Shown: one piece after another, positions 32,214 through 43,499 of the stretch | Layout: each line of letters starts with the position of its first letter | Position numbering within the stretch: the stretch's first letter is position 1 | Assembly: GCA_963555705.1 (NCBI GenBank) | Contig: OY743190.1 | Coordinates: forward strand, 12,747,501 to 12,811,500 | Direction of reading: 5' to 3' | Origin: Ligustrum vulgare | Lineage: Eukaryota > Streptophyta > Magnoliopsida > Lamiales > Oleaceae | DNA: 64,000 nucleotides | Notes under the pieces: model-generated | Database searches by the model: none | What the model was told of the DNA's origin: nothing | Seen by the model: only the letters and a program-made list of their open reading frames with translations | Program-made: the position numbers and the translations under genes

Positions 32214-35200
32214 TTTGTGGTGGGGGGGGGGGGGGGGGGGGTACCTCCGCAGATATACAGTTTGAAGTGTCATAAAGATAATGCAGCACAAAACCTTTAA
32301 ATAAATGATAAAACGTTTGCATGTAGTTTCTTGATTTCTTGTTTACCTTGTACTTTCCAAGGATATTTAGCCACTGTTTGGTGAAATTTTGTTTATAAAC
32401 AGCCACATGCCAACGTCCAATTATCCATATAAGTAATAATTTCAACGGATCAAAGATTCTTGCCCATCATTTCTTACTTTCCAAAAAAAAAAAAAAAGGG
32501 ATCAACAAAATGTTGTCAAGTCGCTATTTGTAAACAATAATTATAAACAACTGTTTATAAAATGTTTGTCATACAGAGCCTCAGTTAATTCCTCTTTAGT
32601 ACATCAAATGTAGGTATATTCACAAGTAAACATAAAATGAACTTACATTCGCAGGCCAAGGATAAGAGAAGTGCTTGATAAGCTGAAACCTCTCCATATC
32701 AAAGTCTCGTACTCCACAATCATTATTTGTAGCCATGAAATGAACAGCCCCACTGATAATGATTTAAAGCCAATTACTCCAAGAACATGTATGAACATTA
32801 ATTGCCAACACAAATGTCACTGGTGAAGCATCTCTATTTTACCTTCCAGGATAGATTTAAAAGGGGGTGGGTCGGCATTAAAATGGAGAATGAAATTAAC
32901 CTTGGACTGTCATAGATTTCAATCGCATTTGTGATTGCATTGTCATCATAAGTTGTCCTGGTACAAAAGGTAACCCCAGGTCGGTCTAGATACTGCATCA
33001 AACATGGAATACTTCAGTCAGTAAACAGTTAATTCCTTGATTATCACTTCCACCTATCACAGAAAGAAAATGGTAATCTTTTCCTTTTTATTTATTTAGG
33101 TCCCAAATGAAGGAAGAGAAGATACTCGAAAACCAAACTACATGCATTGGTGGTAAAAGTAACTTATCATAAGAAAAAGGAGAAACCCCAAATAGAGAAA
33201 GTGGTACATGCTAAAAGTCTTGTATAACATGTCTTTTCCCATGATATACCATACTTGAGAACTGATACTGCTGATTCATCAAGAGATACAATTACCTTGC
33301 AAATAAGCTCCCCATGAAATCCCCCAGCAATCAATAAATTGTCGCGCACTGCCAAAGTACTAACTTGTGTCTGAGTAAATCCCTCCAGTAAACTTCCCGG
33401 GTGTTTCTGTCATAAAAAGTAAGTCAGTCCAGATTCCATACTCCATATACTATCATTGTGAAAGAAGAACCATCAAACTCATTAGCCTAAATGACTGAAA
33501 GCCAATCCTCATAAAAATAATGCACCTCACACGGAGCCACATGGCCAGAAACATTGAGAACTTCTGTCTTCTTGGAACTTAATGAAGACCAGTGAATGAT
33601 TGAATAATGTGACATGAGGTAAACATCGTGCTTTGACGTAGACCAAACCAAGTTCCTCAACTGCAATGTCAAACGTAATGACGAATAAGTTTAAATCTAA
33701 TTCAACACATAAATACCTAAATGTCAAAATAATGAACCCAATTGTGCTATTGCTCATGATACTATCTATACATCTTCTAAAAGTCGCTTAAATGGAGAAG
33801 CTTTTTGGACGTTCCTACCTTTGCAACTTTTTATAATTTCATATTTACCCTTAATGTTAATTAATGAATAATTATTTTTAATATTATTTTTTTCATTTTA
33901 TCAATAATATCATTAATTTCAAAACATCAACAATCTAAACTATTTACTTTCTTACTAAGAATCTTTCATATAAAACCTAAAATTTTCAATTTTCATGTTT
34001 TATTTTCCGTTATTTTATTTCAAATTATTATTTATTCTCACTAATTACAATTACAAATATATTAATACACTATCATAGAGGAAATAGTGAAAAAATTCTC
34101 GTTATAATTTTTTCATGAAACTGAAATTCTTCTTCTTAATTAAGCCCTTGTTTGATGCTCTTTTTTTCATAAAAAATCATACTTTTTTCTACAGTAATTA
34201 ATCTCAACCATTCAAAAAGTCAAGCTCACAATTTTTTTTTTCAAACCACTTTTTAACCACATAATTTTTCAAAACCATTTTTTGTTCCAAAAAGTAGGAG
34301 CATCAAACATGAGCTAAATATTAATATATTTTCATTACTAAGGAAGTTGTGAGAAATATGAATAATATATTTTTTGAATTATACTTTTAATATTCTATTA
34401 TTATTTTCATTTTTCAACAATGTCATTAATTCAAAAAGAATATCTACGACTCTCACTCTATAACCAAAATCACATGCATTATAATATTCAATCCGATACA
34501 TTTACATATAGTTATATATAACTCTCAATTACTAATTTTCATTAACACGTTTATAATTCCAAGAACCCTTAATTTTCATGTATGTTTTTACACTAAAATG
34601 AATTCAATACAACATATAAGATAATCCAATATAGTTCATTATAAATTCAAAAGGAATTAAAAGTCTAACCTCATATTTTGCTGAACTTTTTTGAGACATC
34701 ATTTATCTCAAATTTGAATTTTTAATAAATCCAATGGTTTAGTCCACAAATAAAAGTATAAATCATATGTTGCTATGAAATCTGATCGTATATGATAAAG
34801 ATTGAATTATAAAAAATTTCAATATCTGTACATATTCCATTGAAATTTATATGTACATATGGAAGTTTCAAAACTTATTTTGAATTTTTGATTAATGAAG
34901 ATGTGATATTTCCCATTAAATTTGTCTATATTTATTTTAATAAATTTTCAATATTAAACAAATATGTTGTCTTTTTAAAACTTACAGGGTACCAGATTTT
35001 AGCTACACTATTTTGGATCACAATTGAAAATTTCACCCCCATGGAAAATATATCGAATTTATCATGAAAAAATTAGACCGATAGTAATCATACATTTTCA
35101 AATGTGCCCTCTGAAATTGAAATCAATTTCACAAAAACATCAAGATTGAAGAGATTGAAGATGAGTTCTCATCAAAATTATCAAATTTATGCATTGTTAA

Positions 35201-36842
35201 ATTCTCACAAGTCCCAAATTTTATTATGAAGGAAAAATACTTGGTATTAAATTTTCATTGACAATTTTTTTTGTTCTCCTATAACTATTCCAAAATATTA
35301 TTGTCGTTCTCAACTTGAAGCTCATATTTGCTTTTATCAAATAAGCGAATCTAGCCAAAATTTTGATTGAGATAGTAAAATATTGTCTCAAAAACTTTGT
35401 TTAAATGTTAAAAATTATTTGATTTTGTTAATTCTATTTGTCTTGCATTTTTTGCTAATCTTCTTGAGAAAAAACTCGTAATTTTTACCTGTCAAAATTT
35501 CTAAAAATTACTTCATATGGACAATTAATGTGCAAAACACATTTATACAACTAGTTCCAAGAAAAAAGAACAAACAAACTAACAATGTGTTCAGTAACTT
35601 GTTTATAAACAAGTTTATAAATGTCACAATTTTCCAAACCACTTTTTAACCACACATTTTTCGAAACCACTTTACAACCACACATTTTACCTAAAAAAAA
35701 CATAATATTTTTTGCTTATAAACAATTTTGGATTGCCAAATAGAGGCTAAATAAATTGATATCAAGAGAAGCCCAATATTCAGGTTTATTTCACCACATA
35801 GTGTGCAAATAAATCACATGAATCTAGTCTTGTACTATTTATCATTAGAATAACTGGTATCATATTCCAGAAGATTAACTTAATGTATAGCATCATGTGA
35901 AAAGATGATAGCACGCAATTCTAAGATCAATTTAATTTGATAACATAATCTCTATCTGCCCCCATCCCACCACATGTACACAGGGTAATATAAGAGTAGC
36001 AACAAAGAAACATTATGGATAGTGAATAAACTCCCATGTGAACTCATAGTCACTCACTTTTCCAGCATATTCATACCTCAGGTCTGCCAATAAGTTAATA
36101 ATGCACCTTAAGAATGCTTAGCCTATACTAGAATATATAGGAGTACAATCACCTCGAAAACATCCAATTCTTCTAACATCATACATTATAACTCAATTGT
36201 TTCACGACACAGATCAAAAAAAAAAAAAAAAATCTTTTCATCCTGATATATCTAATCAAATACTTACACATCTCTTTGAGCGTGATATTTAATGCAGTTA
36301 ATGCCAAAAATAATTCATGAATAAATTTATAGAGATAGTATGTAGACAAGCTAGAATCCCACTCATACCCAATATTAGAAGTGAATTCAGAACCTACAAG
36401 TAATTTGAAGCATTTCAAAGGACCTCATCTTACCTGAAAATGCAAGATAGTTGATTTCACAGATCTAGTGTTCTGCCAGAACTCATAATACGCTCCATCT
36501 TTTCTAGTTGGCTTGCATTCCTGGGAAAAAAATAATAAATAAATAAATCAAAAATACGTTATTGCAATAAATCAATTAAGAGAACAAAAAAAAAAAAAAA
36601 AAAAAAACTTAAGGTGGCAGCTACAGTTACTGTTTAAAAACTAAAAGTTACCTTCTCTGAGCCCTCTCCAGATTGCGGTACATTTTCATAATTCTTATAC
36701 TGTTCTAGTCTAGTCTGCCTATACTTCTCCCGGGAAATGCTTAGTCCATCCCATGGAATTCCTTGAATGTCCTTTCCTCTCCTGACCTCAGCAGCAGATG
36801 TATCCGTAATCTTATTGTCCTAATTCCAAAAATCAGTTGTCA

Positions 36843-36876
<34 letters not shown>

Positions 36877-37085
36877 GGCAAACCAAAGGAAAAAATAATC
36901 AAATAATTCAAGAAGTAGTAATAATCAGGGGCTGAATGCATATATGCAAACTTGTACACATAAATTGTACAGACCAAATTATCATATTCATTCCCATCTT
37001 CCTCATCAGACTCTGTGTCTCCCATATAGTAATACATATTCTCATCTACTTCACCCATCTCATAATCGCCAGCAGCATAGTCCAT
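30270..37085 (-). CDS. WD40 repeat protein, C2A9.03-like, 9 exons
   Basis: Exons on minus: 37085-36975, 36819-36652, 36520-36434, 33660-33526, 33406-33296, 32992-32901, 32752-32647, 30896-30810, 30683-30270. All introns are GT...AG and the frame is continuous for 436 codons. It begins with an acidic Tyr-rich tail (MDYAAGDYEMGEVDE), then conserved plant segments (IPWDRLSISREKYRQTR type) and a C-terminal propeller with HLDFSFASAWHPNGH...TCRIWDARN (residues ~306-340) and SIRFTSDGQFMAMA. It matches the plant family named after fission yeast SPAC2A9.03; molecular role unknown. A telo-box AAACCCTAG is at 37439-37447. Introns 3 and 7 are long and carry MITE-like repeats and a poly-G tract. Confidence 0.9.
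32181..32241. repeat. (ATT)n microsatellite followed by a G20 run
   Basis: About 11 ATT units (32181-32213) and then an uninterrupted G tract (32222-32241) in intron 7 of the WD40 gene. A G20 run is rare in this AT-rich DNA. It could form a G-quadruplex or mark a sequencing/assembly weak point. Confidence 0.9.
34141..34320. mobile_element. Small MITE-like inverted-repeat element in WD40 intron 3
   Basis: Ends CTTGTTTGATGCTC and GAGCATCAAACATGAGC are inverted complements over about 14-25 bases, enclosing about 150 bp with ACCACxTTTTAACCAC-type repeats. The target duplication is not clear. Similar terminal pieces (TTTATAAACA, CAAATAGxGGC) occur at 32370-32580 and 35590-35750, suggesting related elements. 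Confidence 0.5.
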
Positions 37086-37780
37086 TTCTTTATTTCGATT
37101 TCACTCACTTGTTGACCGCAGCAAAAGTAATGCCCTATCATACAAAATAAATCCCAAGTATTTCAGTGCAAAACAGGTACGGATAAAACCATAAAGATTA
37201 GGTTTTGAATTAAGAGAGCAACCGAGGTTTTATCTTTCCGAGAATAAAAATTAACAGAGGCAAAGATGTTAATTCCAAACTCTCTAGCATATAATATATC
37301 CATAAACATCAGTACGTACAAGAAAATTAAAAGAGGAAATCTGTATCAATTCGAATTTATCCATTACTAATATAGTTCACATTCCATGGTATGAAGTGAA
37401 CAAGGAAAAAGAACAGATAATATAAATGCACGAAGACGAAACCCTAGACGCAAAAATTCACAACTTAACAAGAAAAGGCGCGAAACCTTAAATAAATAAT
37501 CATAAATTCATCGTGTAAATAAAGATGAAAACTCCGATTCTGACCTCGAATTCCAACCTCTCTATATATTTATTATTCAAAACACTCGCAACACAGTCTG
37601 TACAATTTTGTAACTATGAACTGAGCAAGGATAAATTAGAACTATAGTAAATACTTTGCTCAGTTTTGAAAATATTAATCAATGTACCAATTTTTTACCG
37701 GATCGAGAAGTAACATGAGGAAATACATTTCCATTACGTTGAATACTATTAATTTATTTATTTACACTAGTAGTTTGTTA

Positions 37781-37996
37781 AAAAAAAAAAAAAAGGGTTG
37801 AACCCAACTTTAAGGGTCCCTACCTGCCCATCATGAACATTGATAAAGGATATAAATCGCAGGTTACGCCTTTTAGTATGCAGGGTGAGGGCTTACTTTT
37901 TAACTTGGCAAGAGTCGAATTCGAATCTCTAACCAAGCGAGACTGGTCTTTAAACCACCATCTCTTTCACCGCTGAGAGATGTATCCCAAAAGACT
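37781..37996 (-). mobile_element. tRNA-derived SINE with 15-bp target duplication
   Basis: A 216-bp element flanked by perfect ACTAGTAGTTTGTTA copies (37766-37780 and 37997-38011). On minus it has an A-box-like TCTCAGCGGTGA (near 37961-37980) and a B-box-like GATTCGAATTCGA (near 37911-37935). It ends in a T15 run, seen as A15 on plus at 37781. Pol III-type boxes in order plus a long perfect duplication support a SINE mobilised by LINE machinery. It lies about 700 bp upstream of the WD40 start. Confidence 0.75.
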
Positions 37997-38426
37997 ACTA
38001 GTAGTTTGTTAGAAATGTAGACTTTTGTTTAGAATTAAATTATGTCCTAATACCGATATATTAATAATTTCTAGTGTCAACACTATCATGATGTAGAATT
38101 TATTTCACTGCAATTGATGGTACAAGTAGAAGGGAATCATTCTCTCAAATTCCATTTCTAAGAAGATTTGGACTTCCATCTTAAATGAACATTCTTAATA
38201 AGAAGAGTAATCTAAATTTTAATTTGTTGATATATATTAGGCCTGTACAACGAAACCGCCAAATCGTCAAATCGAAATGAAACCGTAATTTCGAAATCGT
38301 TGGTTCCGATCCACGCGAACCCGTCAACGTTTCGGGTTTGACCCAAACAAAACCGATTTTAAATGGTTTGGTTTAGGTTTCATTTTTCAAAACTCGTTTC
38401 AAACCGCCAACTCGCCAAACAATTAC

Positions 38427-38926
38427 TGTTGAGATCGTACCCAAGAATGTGGCACATTGGGCCACCAGTGAAGGCCCATGAGAGTCCACGAACTTTAGCC
38501 CATGATTAGAAGTTCAAGATATCCCCCTGGGCCAATGGCCGAGGTGGAAAAGAACACGAGCTCCTCTGGACGAGCTGACTTGTGTCTGGCAGAGGCGCTT
38601 TATGCTTAGTAGAGGTACTTACGGTAGCGCCTGGATGTAGGGATGGGACAAGGGATGAAGTCAGAGATGTGACGCTGGCTTTACCAAGATGTGACTGGCG
38701 CCCATCCCATACGAAATGTAGCAATGATTACGGTCAAAAAGTAAGGTTGTCCCCTTCAAGAGCTAGGGTGGATACATGTGTAAAAGTCTGTCACGTGTCA
38801 CAATCCAGGGCAACGAATCCTTCTATAAATAGAGCACACTTACCTCCAAGGAAAAGGTTAGCAATTTCATACTCTTGACTAAATATATTTCTCTCACTCC
38901 CTTTTCTCTCTTTTACGCACTTATAT
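38427..38926 (+). repeat. Gypsy 5' LTR, first part
   Basis: Starts TGTTGAGATCGTACCC and contains CTATAAATAGAGC near 38820, the likely core promoter. It is interrupted at its downstream end by element B and resumes at 47311-47494. Confidence 0.9.
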
Positions 38927-40760
38927 TGTGACGACCCGAATTCTCGACCATTCGAGTGCCACTAAAAGTGACTCATATCATATTATCGAGACTTAAATAG
39001 TAATGTAAAATTATTCAAAAGAATAATTAGAATCCCATAATTCAAATTTTTTTTTTTGAATAAAAATAGAACATAATTTTCTTACATAAAGTTCAACATA
39101 ATTATCTCATCAATCTTAACCACTTTTGCCACTTCCATGTTGACCGCCTCGAACCTTCAATTATCTGAAAATGGTAAATATCGTGGAGTGAGATTTATAA
39201 AATCCCAGTAAGTATACCAAGCATAAATTTTCTTTTGAAAGCATATGGATCATTTTCATCATAACATAGGATATGATCGAAATACTCATAAACATAGGGA
39301 GACACAAGAATTTTACCGAACTTAAATGGCAAGAATTCTTATGTGTAGCGCTACTAAACTCCGGTCCCCTTAGCATAATCATAAACATATCATATGGAAC
39401 CCATAACAATCTTGTGAGATTGATTTCATAGCAATAATCCAAACATTTTCATAAAAACATAAGATATACTTACTTGTCATAAAAACATACTTACTTTTCA
39501 TAAAAACATAAGGTATACTTACTTGTCATAAAAACATACTTACTTTTCATAAAAACATAAGGTGTATTTACTTTTCATAAAAACATACTTACTTTTCATA
39601 AAAACATAAGATATACTTACTTGTCATAAAAACATACTTACTTTTCATAAAAACATAAGGTGTATTTACCTTTCATAAAAACATACTTACTTTTCATAAA
39701 AACATAAGATATACTTACTTTTCATAAAAACATAAGGTGTATTTACCTTTCATAAAAACATACTTACTTTTCATAAAAACATAAGATATACTTACTTGTC
39801 ATAAAAACATACTTACTTTTCATAAAAACATAAGGTGTATTTACCTTTCATAAAAACATACTTACTTTTCATAAAAACATAAGATATACTTACCTTTTAA
39901 AAGATTAAAATGAAGTGTAGTAGTAAATGGACCAAAACTTTCTTGACCACCTTGAATTTCTCTTACTTGTGGATTTTGTCAAGAGATTGGAAATAAGTGT
40001 ATATGTGTAGAGTTGTGTGTAAAAGAGATGGGTTTAAATAGATGTATAAAGTTGGCATATTGTAAACATAATCATTCAATTCTATTAATTTTAACACATC
40101 CTTTTCTTAAAGTAAAGCACCATTCATATACTTTTCCATATTTATACAAATAATATGCTCTTCATGATTATATATAATGGAGTATATAAATCATTCATAT
40201 ACTTTTCCATATTTATACAAATATTATGCTCTTCATGATTACATATAATGGAATCTTATCAATCATTCATATACTTTTCCATATTTATACAAATATTATG
40301 CTCTTCATGATTATATATAATGGAGTATATAATTCATTCATATACTTTTCCATATTTATACAAATATTATGCTCTTCATGATTACATATAATGGAATCTA
40401 TCAACCATTTATATACTTTTCCATATTTATTAAATTAAGATTCTCATAATTATTATATATAATGGAACCTCTCATGCTTGCATATATTTTCTTAATTTAA
40501 ATAATAAAAGTAATTTTTGTATAAATAAATATTGGGATAACATTGAATCAAGTACTTAGACTTAATATACTTTAAATCAAGAGAATGGAGATATTTTTAG
40601 AAATTCGGAATTTAATTTAAAATCGAACGATCTCGATTATTTCTTGACTTGGCTATACGAATACGTCGTGGCGTTAACTTAATAAAAATGGGTGAAATAG
40701 TAGCGACATGATTTTCTATTAAAATAATTATTAATCGCGTAAAAATTCTTGGTCGCTACA
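38927..40760 (-). repeat. 3' LTR of element B
   Basis: Contains two internal tandem arrays. One is a ~24/48-bp unit with CATAAAAACATACTTACTTTT (39440-39900); the other is a ~62-bp unit with TTCATATACTTTTCCATATT and ATGCTCTTCATGATTA (40120-40480). Both recur in the other LTR. Confidence 0.95.
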
Positions 40761-41647
40761 AACTTACCCCCTTAAAATAATTTCGTCCTCGAAATTAATC
40801 TTACTTGATCTTATGATTTCTGAACACTTAATCAGAATCTCTTCTTCTTCTTCTTATGTAGCATCATCGCTACCATATTTAACCCAACCATATTTAACCC
40901 ACTGGACTTTGACTAAATGCATCAATTTGTTTTCTTAAGACATGGACTTTTCTATCAATAATAGACATATGTCTACTCATAAATTCTTCTGAATCAAAAT
41001 GAAAATTCCCAATCGTATGTGATATTTCATCATATCTTGTAGTATTCATGTAACTTGTCATTTATCATCGTATCATGTGACCTCAAATATTCGTATTAAT
41101 ATCTCTAAAATTTCAATAAATCTTTACTAACATATCATACCATAATAATTTGTCATTTCTTCTTATCACCAAATATCCCAAAATAATTAAAACGATTACC
41201 TGAATATTCTCTATGTAATATACCCAAACATGTTATTCACATATCAACATAATCATCAGTTTATCTTTCCAATATTTGTAACCCAAAATTTCTGCAAAAT
41301 TCAATAAACAAATATCTCCCAAATAATTAAAATTCTTAACTCAAATATCATAACATTTCCCGTAAGGTATTCCTTTCACTTGCACAAACTTATTAATCCT
41401 GATTCAATACAGTCCTTATTTCACTTTCACGTATCCCCGTATTATTTCTATACCTTGATTATTATATCAAAATATCAGTACCCAAAATCCAAGAAAATAT
41501 TCCATATCTCAAATCCCGTCATCATCAAATCTTCCTTTTATCAAGAAAGTAAACGGCGTATAAACTCTTGTTCCCTCTTTTCCATTATTCTATTCCGCGC
41601 TTTCTTGCTGGAATCAATATCACGCGGATTCCCTCCGATCCTTAATG

Positions 41648-41658
41648 CTTTTAAATAG
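41648..41658 (+). promoter_or_regulatory. TATA-like box of cassette gene 1 (element B)
   Basis: CTTTTAAATAG, about 35-45 bases before the ATG at 41693. A CACGCGG motif lies about 30 bases upstream of it (also in A). Placement identical to element A supports function; not proven. Confidence 0.5.
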
Positions 41659-41692
41659 TTCATGCTGGGAAGAGGTTAGATCCATCAAAAAC

Positions 41693-42244
41693 ATGGATAT
41701 CATTCTTACAAACATTCGCAAGTATTATTCCAGTCTTCCAATGAATGATCTGATGAAAATTTATCGAATAAGACTCGAAAGATTGAGGTTGCTGATGGCT
41801 CATGGTGTTTCAGAAGATGTTCGCTGGTTGATCGAAGCAAAGGTTCGACTATCTGGTGAATTACCTATGACATTTCCAAAGCACATGCCTGGTTTAGGCA
41901 AAAGCACCTTCGCAAAGAAACGAAGAGCAAAAAGGCTGAATGGTTGCTACAAATGTGCTCGTTGGAACTGTGATACTCGTTGCAAAACAGTAGGATATTC
42001 TTCTACTAATCGGGATGATAAAATCAAATTCATAAAGGGTGGACTGAGTAAGGAGTCTTTGGATGATATTCGACTGACTCTTGAGACGCACCCAAGTGGT
42101 TATGTGCAACGTGAACTTCTCTCCTTATACGCTCAGTTTAACGAGGACAAAAATCGTTATAATCTCCAAAATATAATAGCAAAAGATCCTGTTTGCCAGT
42201 CTGTTTTACAAAATGAGGCTTCTGGCAGTTCAACAATGATATAA
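41693..42244 (+). CDS. Basic Cys-cluster protein, flexivirus NABP-like (cassette B copy)
   Basis: 183 codons. The in-frame ATG at 41645 is rejected because the TATA-like box lies downstream of it and because homology with the A copy begins at MDIIL. Layout: an N-terminal helical region (residues 1-60), GLGKSTFAKKRRAKRL (about 67-82), the Cys cluster CYKCARWNCDTRC (84-96; C-x2-C-x4-C-x3-C), DDKIKFIKGG, and a C-terminal helical part with a conserved IIAKDPVCQ. The basic-plus-Cys arrangement suggests nucleic-acid binding. Resemblance to vitivirus/carlavirus Cys-rich proteins is my pattern match; those are shorter and lack the N-terminal region. An AATAAA follows at 42303. Confidence 0.6.
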   Translation: MDIILTNIRKYYSSLPMNDLMKIYRIRLERLRLLMAHGVSEDVRWLIEAKVRLSGELPMTFPKHMPGLGKSTFAKKRRAKRLNGCYKCARWNCDTRCKTVGYSSTNRDDKIKFIKGGLSKESLDDIRLTLETHPSGYVQRELLSLYAQFNEDKNRYNLQNIIAKDPVCQSVLQNEASGSSTMI

Positions 42245-42456
42245 GGTAAATCTCTTGATACACATTTAAAATATTTTGCTGTTTTCTTTCACGCGTTTTG
42301 GAAATAAAATATATTTTCCTTTCTCGAGTTTTGATAAAGCTGGAAATAAATCACCGAAAGGTGATATCTTTGGTAAAACAGTCAAAAGTTGGCCGATTTT
42401 GACAAAAGTAAATCTTTACTTTTTCATAATCAATCAAAAACAGTAAATTTTTTCGG

Positions 42457-42467
42457 CTTTAAATAGC
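42457..42467 (+). promoter_or_regulatory. TATA-like box of the LOG gene (element B)
   Basis: GCTTTAAATAGCC, about 80 bases upstream of the LOG ATG. It is the same TTTAAATAG core as gene 1, inside a short palindrome (GGCTTTAAATAGCC). In element A the equivalent has decayed to TTTAAAAGCC. A CACGCG motif lies near 42290. Confidence 0.5.
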
Positions 42468-42540
42468 CAAACATATTTCATAGTTCAGGCATCCCAAAAT
42501 CACATCTTCTTCGTAAGTTTTCTCTTCTATACTATCAAAG

Positions 42541-43194
42541 ATGGAAGCACCAAAACTTCGACAGATCAAAACTATTTGTGTATTTTGTGGATCAAAAGTG
42601 GGGAAAGGCTTCAGTTATCTAGAAGCGGCCGTAGATCTTGGAAAGAAACTGGGGGAAAAAGGTATCACTCTTGTGTATGGGGGTGGTAGCAGTGGTCTAA
42701 TGGGTTGTGTTTCCCAATCTGCTCTTGCAGAGAAATCAAAAGTAATCGGTGTCATACCTGTCCCTTTGGTAGATGTTGCAGGCAAAACACGAGGGCATGA
42801 AGTTCAAACATTATCCATCCATGAACGCATAACTTGTATGCTATATGGTTCTGATGCCTTTATAGCCCTGCCCGGAGGTTTTGGTACCTTAGAAGAAATC
42901 TTTAACATTACCTCGTGGGCTCAACTAGATCTCCATACTAAGCCTATTGGGCTTCTGAATGTTAACAATTTCTTTGATGGCTTGTTAACCTTTCTTGATT
43001 ATGCTGTGGAACAGGGATTCATCTCTCCATTTTCCAGAAGGCTCCTTATTTCTGCTCCTACTATTGATGAACTACTGGATAAGCTGCAGTCATATATCTC
43101 AATACAAGATCCAGCAGGGGTTAAGATAGATTGGTCGCAAGGAAGGGGAATCAAACGAAAATGGAGTCCGGTTAATGTAAACTTAACTTTATGA
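42541..43194 (+). CDS. LOG: LONELY GUY-type cytokinin riboside 5'-monophosphate phosphoribohydrolase, intronless
   Basis: 217 codons, complete. LOG enzymes hydrolyse cytokinin riboside monophosphates to free active cytokinin, normally in the cytosol. Diagnostic features: CVFCGSKVGK near residue 11-20, LVYGGGSSGLMG (38-50), an HER Arg at the position of the catalytic Arg (SIHERITCM), and ALPGGFGTLEE (about 109-119) supplying the catalytic Glu. Length is normal for plant LOG proteins. Ordinary plant LOG genes have several introns; this one has none, so it is a reverse-transcribed copy. The C-terminal KRKWSP...NLTL tail resembles the LOGL8/9/10-type ending. It follows gene 1 by 296 bp, same strand, antisense to the retroelement. 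Confidence 0.92.
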   Translation: MEAPKLRQIKTICVFCGSKVGKGFSYLEAAVDLGKKLGEKGITLVYGGGSSGLMGCVSQSALAEKSKVIGVIPVPLVDVAGKTRGHEVQTLSIHERITCMLYGSDAFIALPGGFGTLEEIFNITSWAQLDLHTKPIGLLNVNNFFDGLLTFLDYAVEQGFISPFSRRLLISAPTIDELLDKLQSYISIQDPAGVKIDWSQGRGIKRKWSPVNVNLTL

Positions 43195-43205
43195 ATCTTA
43201 GAATA

Positions 43206-43414
43206 GGTGGGGGTAGAGTACGGAGTATTCTTACTCTCGAGACACCCCTCTAATTTCCTAGGATTTCCTTAATGTTTAAATCTTGTGTGTACCTCAAAGG
43301 TTCCAGGTGGTAGATTACGGAGTATTCTTACTCTCGAAACACACCTCTTTGAAGGTTTCTTTATTTCCTCAAAAGGTCAGAGGTGGTAGGATACGGCTAC
43401 TCTGGAAACACATC
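43206..43414 (+). other. Three related hairpins downstream of LOG (element B)
   Basis: Stem-loops at 43206-43249, 43305-43346 and 43381-43414. Shared pattern: GGTGG-TAGAxTACGGAGTATTCTTACTCTCGA-CACACC, with GGTG/CACC outer and AGAGTA/TACTCT inner pairing; the last is shorter. The element A copy has the same three in the same order, with changes in loops and some stems. Confidence 0.7.
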
Positions 43415-43499
43415 TCTCAATTTGAGGAATTTCCCATGTTGCTTTCTTTTGATTTTGCGTGTTTCATGTATTTCTTTCCAATGTGACTCTTGTGTGTTC

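Noticed and set aside
39440..39900. Regular direct repeats resembling a CRISPR-like array
   Set aside because: Repeats are tandem with no unique spacers, lie inside both LTRs of a plant retrotransposon and vary as slippage arrays do.
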